Assembly (NCBI RefSeq): GCF_003144245.1
Contig: NW_020289976.1
Coordinates: forward strand, 372,001-436,000
Length of the DNA: 64,000 nt
Direction of reading: 5' to 3'
From: Jaminaea rosea
Taxonomy: Eukaryota > Basidiomycota > Exobasidiomycetes > Microstromatales
Shown: positions 27,949-42,716 of the stretch, piece by piece
Numbering within the stretch: position 1 is the stretch's first letter
How the letters are laid out: each line of letters starts with the position of its first letter
Translations under genes and position numbers: made by a program
The notes under the pieces: model-generated
Database searches by the model: none
What the model was told of the DNA's origin: nothing
What the model saw: the letters and a program-made list of their open reading frames with translations, nothing else

Positions 27949-30594
27949 TCATCGATCCCTCGTCCTAGAGCGACCTCTGCCTCGCTCTGCCTCCTCGCTA
28001 CCAGCGTCGGGAGCGACTTCTTCGGCGGGGGTTGCGGACGGTCGTCTGCCGCGCTCTTCGGCTCTCTCGCTGACAGCTGCGCCGCTCTTGTACACCTGCT
28101 CGTCGTTGTCCGCTTCTGCTGTTGTGCTCGAGGAGAGTGACTTCGTAGAGGCAGATGGCTCCGACGCTGCGCCCTCTTGGCTTTGCTGCCCAGCCAGATC
28201 GCCTTCGCCGTCGTGTTCGTCGTCCTCGTCCCCTTCACTCTCTCTCAGCCGCCTGTCCTCTACGGCAGCCATGGTCGATGAGCCCTCCCTACGCCTTTGC
28301 TCCTCTTGAGTCTCAACATGAATCTTCCTTTTGTCAGCCTTCTCTTTCTTGTCGCCCTGACTTTCGGGGGACAGAACCGTGGCGTCTGCCTCGCTCTCCT
28401 CCGACTTCTTGCCCTCCTCTGCATTGTTGTCGCCCTCCTCTGCCTTCTTCTCTCCTCCCTCCTTCTCCCCCTCCTCTCCCTCGCTATGGCTTTCACCGTC
28501 CGCTCCTTCCTCCTCTCCCACCTTACTCTTCTTCTCAATCGCGGCCTCATCCAACCTCATATGGCGTCTGCGCACCGAAGAGACCACATCTCCTTTGCCG
28601 CGTGGCAGAGCAGGCAGCTGCAGTCGCTTTCTCGCAATCATAATCGGCTTGCTTGATCGCTGAAGGAGGTAATGGCTTGTACTGCCGAGGAGGATCCCTT
28701 TCAGCGACCCCAAACCTCTCGACCCCACTATCACCATCGTTGGCTCGTAGAAGTCAATCAGGTCGAGCAACATGTGCCTTGCATGTTTAGCATGCAACGC
28801 CTGACAGCTGACCTTCACCGCGAGCCTGGTTCTCTGAAGCAACGCAGTAGCCTGCCTTGCAAGAACGAGTGCCATGCTCTGCCTGATCCTCTGCTTCTCC
28901 TCGAGTGCGGCCTTTCCAGCCGCGTTAGTAGGCAGGTGAGACCCATCAAGCTTCTCGCTGGTTTCCATCACCGAGACGATCAAAGTCTCATCCCCGTCAC
29001 GGAGGACTGTGCCGATTGTCCATTCGATGGCATAGCTTGACTCCTCGGACCCGTCAGACGCGACAACCCAACGACGAGGGTTGCGCCCCTCTCCACTGCC
29101 GGACCGCCGGGCTTCGACGGCTTTCTCGTACTCGCCGTGTACCAAGGTGATGGTGCAGCGATTCTTGGCGAAGATGGGACGAGAGGCGACAAGGGAGTAT
29201 TCATCTCCGCCTGCACTGCGCGAGGAGGACGAGATCCATTTGGAGCCTTGCTTCTTAGGGGCGGTGGGACGATGAGAGGAAGGGAGGATGACGTTGGGCA
29301 GGCGCGAATGGTGATCCATGGAGGTCTCGCTCGTCTCAATCGGGGGGGCACCGTCAACAGGTGCGGTGCGAGTACCCTTCTGCGTGTAGCCTTCGTCGTC
29401 TTCGCCTTCGGGGTCATCGACCAAAGCACCAGAGTGACGAGAACCGTGATGGTGGTGGTCGCGATGCGGGTGGGAACGCGAAGAAGACGAGACTTGATCA
29501 TCTTCGTCCTGATGCTCGTCGTTGGACCAAGAGGGATCATCCTCAGAAGGGTACCAGCCCCCCTCACCAATCGACTCCTTATTGTTCTGCCAAGCGTTGT
29601 GCAGGTCCAGGCAGCCGGCATTGAACAGCGTATTGTCGATTGTCGCATCGTCAAAGTCGATGATGGAGTCGTCTTCATCCTCCTGTGCTCGATGTCCGTC
29701 GCTTTCACTGCTGAGGGACTCCTCGCCCGAGGCGTCGAGGGAGGTGCGCTGCTTCTCTGGGTCGGCGTCATCATCGTGGGCAGAGCCACTGTGCTCCTCA
29801 TCCCCATCACCTCTGCCGTCACGCCCACTGCCGAAAGCCGTATTACGAGGTGCTAGGCCGACACTGCGCACCGACTCGGTATCGGTACTATCATCTTCAG
29901 TTGCCTCCCCAATACTGGCATCATCGCTCTGCGGCGTTCGTGATTGGCTCGACGAGGCCCCTGACCCTCCCACCTTGGGCGGTGTCAGAAGCTTGTTATC
30001 TCCGCTGTGTGATCGCATCGTGACAGCAGCCAACGCTTCGCCCAGTCGGTTCAAGCTACCACTGCGTCCATGCCTCGTACGAAAAGGACTCAAGCTCCTC
30101 CCTGCTCGAGCCAGCTTGTCACGTTTACGGGCTTTGCGTTGAGAGGCATCGTGCCCGCTCTTCCCGTCTGTGCGCAGGGGACCAATGTGGAAGGGGTAGA
30201 GAAGGGAAGAGCGATGCGAATTGGAGGAAGAGGCTTGCATCTCTAGTTGGGGATTTTCGCTGTTATTGGAGGCACGACCGGAGGAGGAGGAGCGGACGTC
30301 TTCAGTCGATGCTGATGAAGAGGAGGCAACACTTGGCTGATCTGTAGCGATCCCGCTACCGCTGCCGCTTCCTGGGATGGGCAGTCTAGAGCTCGAGGAG
30401 GATGCAGATGACGGCCCGCTGCTGCCAGGCAAGGCAATGGAGATTGCCGGGAGAACGGCGCTTGCGAGGCTGGAAGAGGTGCTGGTGCTCGTATTGCGCT
30501 GGTGTTGCGGTGAGGAGCGACCGCTGCCGCTGCCACTGCCGCTGGGAGTGCCCACACGCCATGATAGCGAGGCGGGAGGTTGACCTCCCGACAT
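27949..30594 (-). CDS. giant universal stress protein (USP)-domain protein
   Basis: An intronless frame codes for 881 residues from the ATG at 30594 (MSGGQPPASLSWRVGTPSGS). The frame continues upstream to 31017, but that part looks like 5' UTR. The first 500 residues are Ser/Gly/Asp-rich and disordered. A single UspA-type nucleotide-binding domain occupies about residues 505-660. It opens with RRWVVASDGSEESSYAIEW and closes with the ATP-binding signature VGSRGLGSLKGILLGST, which fits G-2x-G-9x-G(S/T). The C-terminal 220 residues are very rich in Glu, Lys and Arg (EEGEKEGGEKKAEEGD), likely disordered. Bacterial USPs are about 150 residues; fungal ones often carry such extensions. Its stress role is inferred from the domain only. 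The next minus gene ends 439 nt upstream. Confidence 0.85.
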   Translation of the reverse strand: MSGGQPPASLSWRVGTPSGSGSGSGRSSPQHQRNTSTSTSSSLASAVLPAISIALPGSSGPSSASSSSSRLPIPGSGSGSGIATDQPSVASSSSASTEDVRSSSSGRASNNSENPQLEMQASSSNSHRSSLLYPFHIGPLRTDGKSGHDASQRKARKRDKLARAGRSLSPFRTRHGRSGSLNRLGEALAAVTMRSHSGDNKLLTPPKVGGSGASSSQSRTPQSDDASIGEATEDDSTDTESVRSVGLAPRNTAFGSGRDGRGDGDEEHSGSAHDDDADPEKQRTSLDASGEESLSSESDGHRAQEDEDDSIIDFDDATIDNTLFNAGCLDLHNAWQNNKESIGEGGWYPSEDDPSWSNDEHQDEDDQVSSSSRSHPHRDHHHHGSRHSGALVDDPEGEDDEGYTQKGTRTAPVDGAPPIETSETSMDHHSRLPNVILPSSHRPTAPKKQGSKWISSSSRSAGGDEYSLVASRPIFAKNRCTITLVHGEYEKAVEARRSGSGEGRNPRRWVVASDGSEESSYAIEWTIGTVLRDGDETLIVSVMETSEKLDGSHLPTNAAGKAALEEKQRIRQSMALVLARQATALLQRTRLAVKVSCQALHAKHARHMLLDLIDFYEPTMVIVGSRGLGSLKGILLGSTSHYLLQRSSKPIMIARKRLQLPALPRGKGDVVSSVRRRHMRLDEAAIEKKSKVGEEEGADGESHSEGEEGEKEGGEKKAEEGDNNAEEGKKSEESEADATVLSPESQGDKKEKADKRKIHVETQEEQRRREGSSTMAAVEDRRLRESEGDEDDEHDGEGDLAGQQSQEGAASEPSASTKSLSSSTTAEADNDEQVYKSGAAVSERAEERGRRPSATPAEEVAPDAGSEEAERGRGRSRTRDR

Positions 30595-31033
30595 TTCGTT
30601 GGGGGCCCGTCTGAGATGTAGACGTGGTGAGACGGATGATACGGATTCAAGAAAGCCCTGTTCCTGATTTGACCCGCTTCGCCTCGCCTCGCCTCGCCTC
30701 ATCCCGTCCGTCCGGCCCCTCCGCTTCGTCCGCTGCTCTCGATCTCCCCGCATTGCGCCAAGCAAAGGACGACACGAGAGCGAGAGGGAGCCGGCACACG
30801 ACCAGCCCAGCGCCATCCTTACGCCCCGACACCACCTGCGTCCACATCCACCACGAGACGACGACCCGCGAAGCCTCGACAGCAACTCAGTAATTTCATT
30901 GTTCGTGACTGACTCCTGATATTCAACACTTCTGAACGACAAGAGAGACGTTGACGTAGACGTATAGAAAGCATCAGAAAAGGTGTCTGTCCAGAATTCT
31001 TTTGGTGGCCTTCGCACGCAACACTGCTCTCCT
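30595..31033. other. spacer / 5' UTR of the USP gene
   Basis: This 439-nt gap separates the USP start from the stop of the PH-domain gene, both on the minus strand. The USP reading frame stays open to 31017. It contains a pentanucleotide repeat listed separately. Nothing else was seen. Confidence 0.5.
30681..30700. repeat. GCCTC pentanucleotide microsatellite
   Basis: Four perfect GCCTC units lie in the spacer just upstream of the USP gene start, in what is probably its 5' UTR or promoter. Confidence 0.85.
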
Positions 31034-34000
31034 TTAACGCCTCAACGGCGAGCCTGCCTGGCCAGGTCTCTCCTGCGCCGCTGACCCCTCGAACCTCCTG
31101 CTGCCAGTCGATTGCTGCTGAGCGTGCGACTGCTGCGGACTTCCCCCCGTATGCGCGCTTCCAGGTCTGCCTGACATGCTACCACCGCTGGCGCCCTGGA
31201 AGTGCCCGCCGCCACTGGCAGGGCCGCCAAAGTCTGATCCAGAGCCTCCGCCCATCATTGGGTATCCGCCCATCATCCCGCCAGGAGGCATGCCGTACAT
31301 TGACATGTGGCTTGGCATACCATAGCCGCCCATGCCGAGCATGCTGGGGCTCATGGACATTTGAGAAGGAGAGCCGGGCATGCCAGGCTGCTGCTGATCG
31401 CCACCTTGCCCGCTCATCATCGAGCCTGGCCCACCGCCCTGCTGACTCTGTGACATCGCAGCCATATACGCCTGCTGTGCAGCCATGGCCGCAGCCATCT
31501 GCTGCTGGTGCATCTGCATCTGCATCATCTGCTGCTGGTAAGGGTCCATCGCCGGCGGAGGGGATTGGCCGCCGTGACTGCCCTGTTGGCTACCGCCGTG
31601 ACCACCCAACTGCGATTCACCTGAGCCTTGCCCGGGCATTCCACCCATCATCATCGGGTTCATCATCATCATTTGCTGCCACAGGAAAGGATTGAACTGC
31701 CCGCCACCCATCATCATAGGGTTCATGCCTAGCATCCCACCCATGCCTGCCATTTGCTGCTGCTGCATCATCATCTGCTGCTGTTGTTGCTGGCGCTGTG
31801 CAGCGTCCTCCTCTCGTTGACGTCGCTCGGCCTCGACCCTCTGTCGCTCCCTCTCCGTCATCGTAGCTCCCAAGCCGCCGGCTCCCTTGCGCTCACGCTC
31901 ATGCGCACTGATAGCGCCGAGCAGCCCAGCTTGAGGCGGGGGAGGCTTCGAGGGGACATTGACGAGCCCGACGCCTGCCATGCGGGCTTCCAGCTCTTGC
32001 TGCTTGGCAGACCGGTCTTGCTTGTCCTGAGCACCGGCCTCAAGGAGGCCGTGAGGCTGGAAGACGGTAGTCATCGAGCCTGGCTGCTCGTCTGGGTTGA
32101 GCTGGACGAAGGTTTGCGGCTGCTGGCGAGCAGCAGGGTAGGTCGAGCTCGCTGCGGTGTTCGGCGAGGCGGAGCGACGACCGTCGTCCTCCGAGGCGTA
32201 GGGGGCGCCGAGGTGAGGTGTGAGAACAGATTGACGCTGCTGCTGAGTAGAAGCAAGGGCCGGGTGGCTCTGCCCTGCTCGCATCATGCCTTGGCCAGCA
32301 CCAGCATTGTTCGCTGGCATGGTCGAGGGAGCCGCCGTAGATTCTGCGTAACGAGGACTTTGGCGACCGCTGCTGTTACTGTAGGTGCTGCCTGCCGGGG
32401 TCATGCCGGGAGCAGGGAGACCATTGGCGGAAGCAGTTGCTGCAGCAGATGATCCAGTCATGCCACGGGCGATGGAAGAAGCCTGAGAGCCGCTGGCTGA
32501 CGAAGAGTTCATGGCTTGAGCGACTGGAGGGGCCATGCGTGAGCCTTGAGAGGCTTGCCGACGCTGCTCCTCTTCTTCATCGTCTTCATCTTCTTCCTCT
32601 TCGTCCTCGCTGCTCTCCTCGCCCCATGCGTGACGGCCCTTTGGCTTGAGTCCGCCCTTCTTTGTGGCTCCAGCTGCCTTACCAGGCTTGCTACGAGCTT
32701 CAGCTACGGCTGCAGCCTGAGCCTGAGCGGCCTCCTTCCTCTCTTGGGCGCGCTTGTTCTGCCCAAAGGTCGAGGGGTTGGCCGCGGTGGGTGTGGGCGC
32801 ATATGTCTGTTGAGTCTGCTGCTGCTGTTGCTGCTGAACGGGTGCGGCGGCATACGAAGCGGGCGCAGGGGCTGCAGCGGTGGCCTGCTTGGGAAGGCTA
32901 CGTTGACGACCCAGAGCCGAGGGGGAAGGAGGCTGATCGAGGTATGAATATGCAGCAAGTGCATCCTCATCCAGACGGTCTTCATCTTGCTGCGGAATGC
33001 GCACGGATGGGTCGCGCGAGAGCCCGTTCGCTGTCCTCGAAGATGGAGCGTAACTGCTTTGCTGAGTGTATGAGCTAGGGGTGTCAATGCCGGGCGAGTC
33101 CTTAGTCGTTGCTGACATTGGGGCAACTCCAGCAGCACCGCTCGCAGCCGCTGCAGCGGCGAGCTGAGACGGCTGAGTTTGGACAGTTGGCTTGGACGGA
33201 GCAGGCGGCTGCTGGTCGGACATGGAGCGCAGGTAGAACAGGGCCCCCTCGTCGTACGATGAGGCCAAATCGGCGTCGCTCTGACGCTGTCGCGTCTTGT
33301 CGCTAGGTACGGCCATTGAAGAAGATGTGGCGGGCTTGTCGGCCTCTGCACCACGGCCTGAGGGAGCGGGCACCGCGGAGGAGCCAGAAGGAATAGCAGC
33401 TGCCGCGGCAATGGGAGGCGCGGCTGCGGACATCGACGTGTCCTTCTTGATGGGCGAAGGTACCGGCGTGGCATCCGCAGGAGAAGAACCCTGCGCACCT
33501 CGAGAAGCGGCAAGATAGGATGGCTGCTGCTGCTGGGGCTGCTGCTGCTGGGACTGAGTACGCGAGTCGAGACTGTCTGAGCGGTCGATGCTGGCCACAC
33601 CGCTCCTGACTGAGGGGGGCGGCGGAGTGGCTGCAGCCGGCGCTGTCCTGTACGAGTCCTGTCGTTCAGCCGTGAAAGGTCGTCGAGGGCCTTCGAGCGA
33701 GGAGCTGGCGCGCTCGTCCCTCTGCGAAGCTGCTGCCGAGCCAGCGAGTGCACCTGCCGCGAGAGCTGGAGCGGCAGCACCGGCGTATCTGCTCGGCTGC
33801 TGCTGCTGCTGTTGCTGCGAGTCGGTGCTGCGATACGGGAGGTCAGAGTCCTTAGCCGATGTCGCGCTGCCTTGCTGGGATCGGTCCTGGTGCTGCTGGG
33901 CGGCGGCCAAGGTCATCTGGCTGCCCTCGCGCGATCGCTCACCAATTGGCTCGAGACCACTGCTACGTTGAGGTTGTTGGTCGTCATCATCATCTGGGCC

Positions 34001-36054
34001 GCCAGTAGCCTCAGGCAAAGGTGAAGTTGGCTCCGACGTGGCAGCTTGATCCGCGCTCAGCTGCTGCTGCTGCGGTCCACTCTTCCCACCATTGAGCTGC
34101 CTCGTATGCGCAGTATTAGGCTGAGGCAAAGGAGGCAGTAAGGGGGTCCTCTCGCCCCTCATTCTCGCAGCCATGATTCCATGTAGGTTCGTCCTCGTAG
34201 CCAAGTGACGCTCTTCCCTTACATCAAGGAACTCCGCGAGCTCACGATCCAAGAACAATCGTTCCTTGTACTGCCCGATTGGGTATGCGAAGAAAGCGGA
34301 TTTCGGGCTGCGAGCGTCCCAGTTGAACCCCTCTGGACGGCCGTAGAGTTGGAACGAGTCCATGAAGCCGATGACCCACTTCATCATCTCGGCGTTTGCG
34401 CCGCGCGACCCTGCTTCGAGCTCCGGCATGATCATGACCCAGCCCGTCTGTCGAATACGGTGCGTGGCCGAGAGGACTTGGCTGAGCGGGAAGGCGCCCT
34501 CTACCTTGAAGAGCGATGAGCCCTCCACGAGCTCTGGGCGTGAAGGGTAGACGGCGAAGGCGTGGGCTGCAAAGAGCATGGTGGCGAAGGGTTTCTTGTC
34601 CTTCTTGCTCGTGTAGAACTGGGCAATGCCTGGGGCATTGTTGCTGCCTGGCGGGGGCTCCATTGCTAGGCCCTCGCCCGTGTTGGACAAGGTGCGTCCT
34701 GGCGTGGTGGGAGCGGTAGGGTCCTTGTCCGAAGTCGAAGCCATGCTGAGGATCGAGCTTCGATCACCCGCGCCGCCAATCTTGTTCCAAAATCTCCTCG
34801 TGACGCTCTGCCCTGATGAGGCCTCGTTCTTGTCCTTGGAGAGGACGAGCCAGCACTTCTTCCATTCTGTCGAGCCCATGAAGCGTGCCTTGACCCATCC
34901 CTCCATCTTGCCCTTGGAGACCGGGCTGGCGATGGTGAGGTTGGCCATTGCGGGTGGTGGGCCCTGCATGGGGCCTGTATCAGTGCTGTTGGCGCCAACA
35001 GAGCCCAGTCGAGCTCGAATGAGTGCGCCGGTGTAGATCTCCTCGAGCCTGACCTTTTCCCACGAAGCTAGCCTGATGCCATTGACCCACGCCTGCACAA
35101 GTCGCCTGCCTACTGCGCCCTCGACGCAGAAGAGGATGCGATTGTTGCCTGCCGAATTGAGTGCGAAGACATTCTCGTAGCGGCCGCGTGAGCCTGGTAC
35201 CTCGTTAGGGTCCTCAATGAGGTTGCCGATGAGGTCGACGAATGAGTCGGTGACGTTGATGTAAGTGGGAGGGACTTCGCGGCCTTCTCGAGCAGCCTCT
35301 TCCATCTGCGATACGCTCCAGACGCTGAGCACTGTCCCGCTGAGCTGAACAAAGCACAAGTGCCAAGCTCTGCGAGCGCGAATCAAGAGGAGGAATGGAT
35401 GTCAGTGGCCTGCAACAATCTTTTCGCGGTGCTTCGCGCTCACTTCTTGGGATCGTTAGGGTGCAAAGGCTTGCCATCAGCGCCCAATGCATCTCGCCTT
35501 GACAGGTATCCTTCCATGTACGTCTTCCTCTGCTGAGCATCTTGCAGATAGAGAGCACTGCGCAGCTCAGGCGACTTGAAAGTCAAGGGAGCGGCTGAGG
35601 TGCGAATAGAGCGAGAAGTCGAGCCTGTTGGTGAAGGTGGTCGGTCGTTGGGAGTGCCTGGACTCTTCTGTGAGGGACCATAAGGGTCAGCCTGATCCAG
35701 AGGCTGGAAAGCTGAAAAAGGTCGAAGCGATTGAGTGCGACGATGGCTGTCTTGCTGAGCTGCCATTCTTTGACTGCCGCCGTTTTGCTGCATGGGTTGA
35801 TAAGAGGAAGCACGGTGTGACTGCGTGTCGTTACCAGAGGACGACGAAGGCCACTGCTGCTGCTGCTGGTCGCGACCACGAGAAGGCATACGGCCAAGGG
35901 AAGGGCTCGAGTCCATCACACCGCCCAGTCCTCCGCCGCCTCCTCCGCTTTGCTGCTGCCTCGGGTCAAAGCTGTTGTCGCCCGTAGGCGGGCGATATTG
36001 GCCTGTTTGCCGCTGCGTGGATGCCCACGACGGCGTTCCTGTTGAGCCGTTCAT
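31034..36054 (-). CDS. Caf120/Skg3-type PH-domain protein (CCR4-NOT associated)
   Basis: Two exons (36054-35444 and 35369-31034, intron 74 nt) encode 1648 residues. The splice joins HPNDPKKAWHLCFVQLSG, completing a first PH domain that starts near residue 182 (TYMEGYLSRRDALG) and runs to about 330. A second PH-like domain starts near 350 (KMEGWVKARF, EWKKCWLVLSKD) and ends around FLDVREERHLATRTNLHGI. Tandem PH domains followed by a very long low-complexity tail match fungal Caf120 and Skg3, which associate with the CCR4-NOT mRNA deadenylation complex and sites of polarised growth. The tail is Gln/Ser/Ala-rich with repeated poly-Q. An acidic patch (EESSEDEEEEDEDDEEEEQ) and a strikingly Met/Gln/Gly-rich C-terminal 250 residues (NPMMMGG repeats) are also present. 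Family identity is from recall of the architecture. Confidence 0.8.
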
Positions 36055-36905
36055 CGCGGTAGGCGAGTGTTGCGGCGGCTATGCGAGCCCGCTCGGGGAT
36101 TGGCTGGCTTTAACGGTTGGAAACGAGAAAGGGAAGATGTGTGAGGGTGCGATGATCGTCCAGGTAGTCAGCGAGTGGAGCGAAGCAATGATGGATAGGA
36201 ATGAGAGACAGGTGTTGGCGTTGTCGCAGTCCTAGTCTGAAACAGGGAAGACGTACCTGTGCGAGTGGAACAAATCCCGATCCTCGCGGCCGTCATCGTT
36301 CAGATGGAGGGCGGGGGCAGTCGGGGCTGGCTGTGCTGCGAGGTTGCCGTCCTCCTTTGGCTTCGTTCGTTGGCGCGGCGGCTGACCTTGCACCCTACTC
36401 TGGCTCGCTCTCTAGCTCGCTCGCGCCTCCCGCACCCTAACCTCGCGTCTGTTGGCGGACCCCCGGCGGCAAGGCCTCGACCACCTTGCCCTGAAATCGA
36501 CGCTACTCCCGGCTACGGGACCTGACCGTGGTTGTGACAAAAGACGCCGCACTTGGCAGGCCGGCCTCTTTTGTGAGATACGGGGCGTCGATACGACCAA
36601 GAGGCCAAATTCTCACACGGAGCATACAGTCTTCACCATCGTCAATGCCTCTGTCACCAACGCTATGGAGCAGTTCAGCAGGCCGGGCGAGCGAGCAAGT
36701 CGAACGCGGCGTCTCGGTCGTTGCATCGCGGTCTGAGTGTTGGTCACCATGAGCTGCGAACTGCACGCAGCCTTTCTCAACTCGTCACCAATCAGCGATG
36801 GCATCTTTGATCTCGAGACACGAATTGTAATTCTTCTTTCTTCAGACGGATAGAATGACAGAGCTTCGCTGCAATCGTCCAGCTTCCTCACCCTCCTCCG
36901 ATGCT
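36055..36905. other. intergenic spacer upstream of the PH-domain gene
   Basis: This 851-nt gap between two minus-strand genes must hold the promoter of the Caf120-like gene and the 3' UTR of CDC48. On the minus strand a possible 5'-UTR donor (CACAG followed by GTACGT) lies near 36260. No open frame in it resembles a protein family and no RNA gene was seen. Confidence 0.5.
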
Positions 36906-39676
<2,771 letters not shown>

Positions 39677-40266
39677 GATTGAGGCGGCGAAGGAGTGGGT
39701 GAGGGTAAGAGAGGGAGGAGAATCTAGTTGATGAGGCAGCAGTCGTCGGGCAAAGCTTTCTGCTTAGCGCTTAGTCGACGAGTGCGGAAGTGTTCTGCGG
39801 TGGACGAGCTCTGAGTCGTTTGCGAGGAGAGCTCAGCCAAGGAGAGAGGTTGTGATGGATCAGATCGAAAGTGTGAGCGTCAGGCGCTCGACAGTGACGG
39901 GCCAAGTCGAGCGACGAACGCGTGGAGGCGCACCGCTGACGAGGCCCTGCACCCCTCCACGTGGCAGGAAGGCGGCGCGACGCTCAGGCCACCCCAACTG
40001 CAAAGCTTCTCCTTCAATACGACGTCCCTGCAGCAAGGCCATTTTGCGAAGAGGCAAAGAGAGGAGAATAAGACAATGGGAACCAGAATGAATCGTTTAA
40101 AGACGCAGGCTACCGGCGCGAGCCGACGTCGAAGCAGCTGTCGACACGACTGACCGCGATCTCCATCCCCCTGGTTTTCGACGCGACCTCAAGCTGCAAA
40201 GCACCTTCTCCAGCGACGTCCAACCTTCTGATGATCCTGACGACTTCACTCATGATCCTTAGAACT
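39677..40266. promoter_or_regulatory. CDC48 upstream region
   Basis: This 590-nt spacer between CDC48 and the stop of FUR1 (both minus) contains the CDC48 promoter. I looked for a GGTGGCAAA-type proteasome control element and did not find one. No RNA gene or repeat was seen. Confidence 0.5.
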
Positions 40267-41361
<1,095 letters not shown>

Positions 41362-41618
41362 GTTTGCCCTTGAACGCAGCAGCAAGCGCAAAGATGAGGA
41401 GAAGGAGGGGATCAAAGATAGCGCGAAGTGGGAGAATCGAGTTGGTTGGACAGAGCTCAAAATTAGGCCGGCCAGCTCCCGCTCGCCCGGCGACGCGGCT
41501 TAACCGCTCGATCCCTTCGCGCGAGGGTCACTCTCACTCGACAAGGCGACAATCATCAATGGTCGTCAACAAAGCGCTCTCGCAGCGGTGGTGGATACTA
41601 TTGCTCACTCTCGCACTC

Positions 41619-42681
41619 TCACTGAGACATCTCCTCAACCTTTCCCGGCGAAGCAGAACCCGCGCTCCCGCCCTTGACGGGCTCGTGGGCCTCTTTTCCC
41701 TTCATCGAATTCGCACTCTTCGACCTGTCCCGTATCACTTCCTGCGCGTTCGTAGCCTTCCCACTCTCCTCAGGATCATCAGCCTCATCCTCATGCACGC
41801 TGTGCGGATCTCCAGAACTAGCCGCAACCCCCTTCAGCCAGCCACTGATCGCAGAAGCGGCTTCGGACCTCGTGGTGCTTCCCTCTTCGTCATCCTGCTT
41901 GCGCTTCCGCAGTAGTGGTAGGGGCACAGCAGCCGTATAGGGTATAGCGGCAATACGAGCTTCAAAATCCACGCCTGCGCCACCATCCGAGCCAGAGGCA
42001 GCAGGAGGGGCGCTCGAGGTGCTTTGCCCGGCGATGGGACCATTGGGAGTAGCAGCGGAGAGGGCGGGCCTGCCAGCCTCGGGCGAGCCGCTCGTATGAG
42101 GGTGCCCATGCGTGTGCGCGTGGGCATGAGCATGACCAGCCTCTGTGCTAGACCCAGCTGCGGTCGCAGCAGGTCGAGCACCAGCGACCGGGTGGTGATG
42201 ATGCGGGACAGGTCTCGCCCCAGCTGTGGTGGCAGGCACGTGCGCATGCGTGTGAACACGATGGTGGACATGGGGCACTGCGTGGTTATGCGTGTGAGCA
42301 TGGGCATGCGCATGTGCCGGATGATGATGGTGATGCGCGTGCACGTGAGGGTGAGCATGCGTATGCGGGTGCGTGTGGTGATGATGAGCAGCACTGGCCG
42401 CAGTGCCCGCTGTGGTCGTCGTCGACCCCACTGCGCTCGCTCCAGAAGAGGTGGGCAGCGCCACGCCCGCGCTATGCAGGAGACTCTCAGTCCTTGCTAG
42501 AAGCTGCTCAAGGTGACGCTTCCCTGCGATCAACTCGTCTCGATGCGCGACGAGCTCCGGGATAAGATGAGCCGGCGGCGGTTGAATATGGCTATGGTGG
42601 TGATGATGATGATGGTGGGCCGGATGAGAATGGGAGTGACCCCCAGTCTCCCGAGCGTCGATATCCTCTGCTACTCCTGAG

Positions 42682-42716
<35 letters not shown>

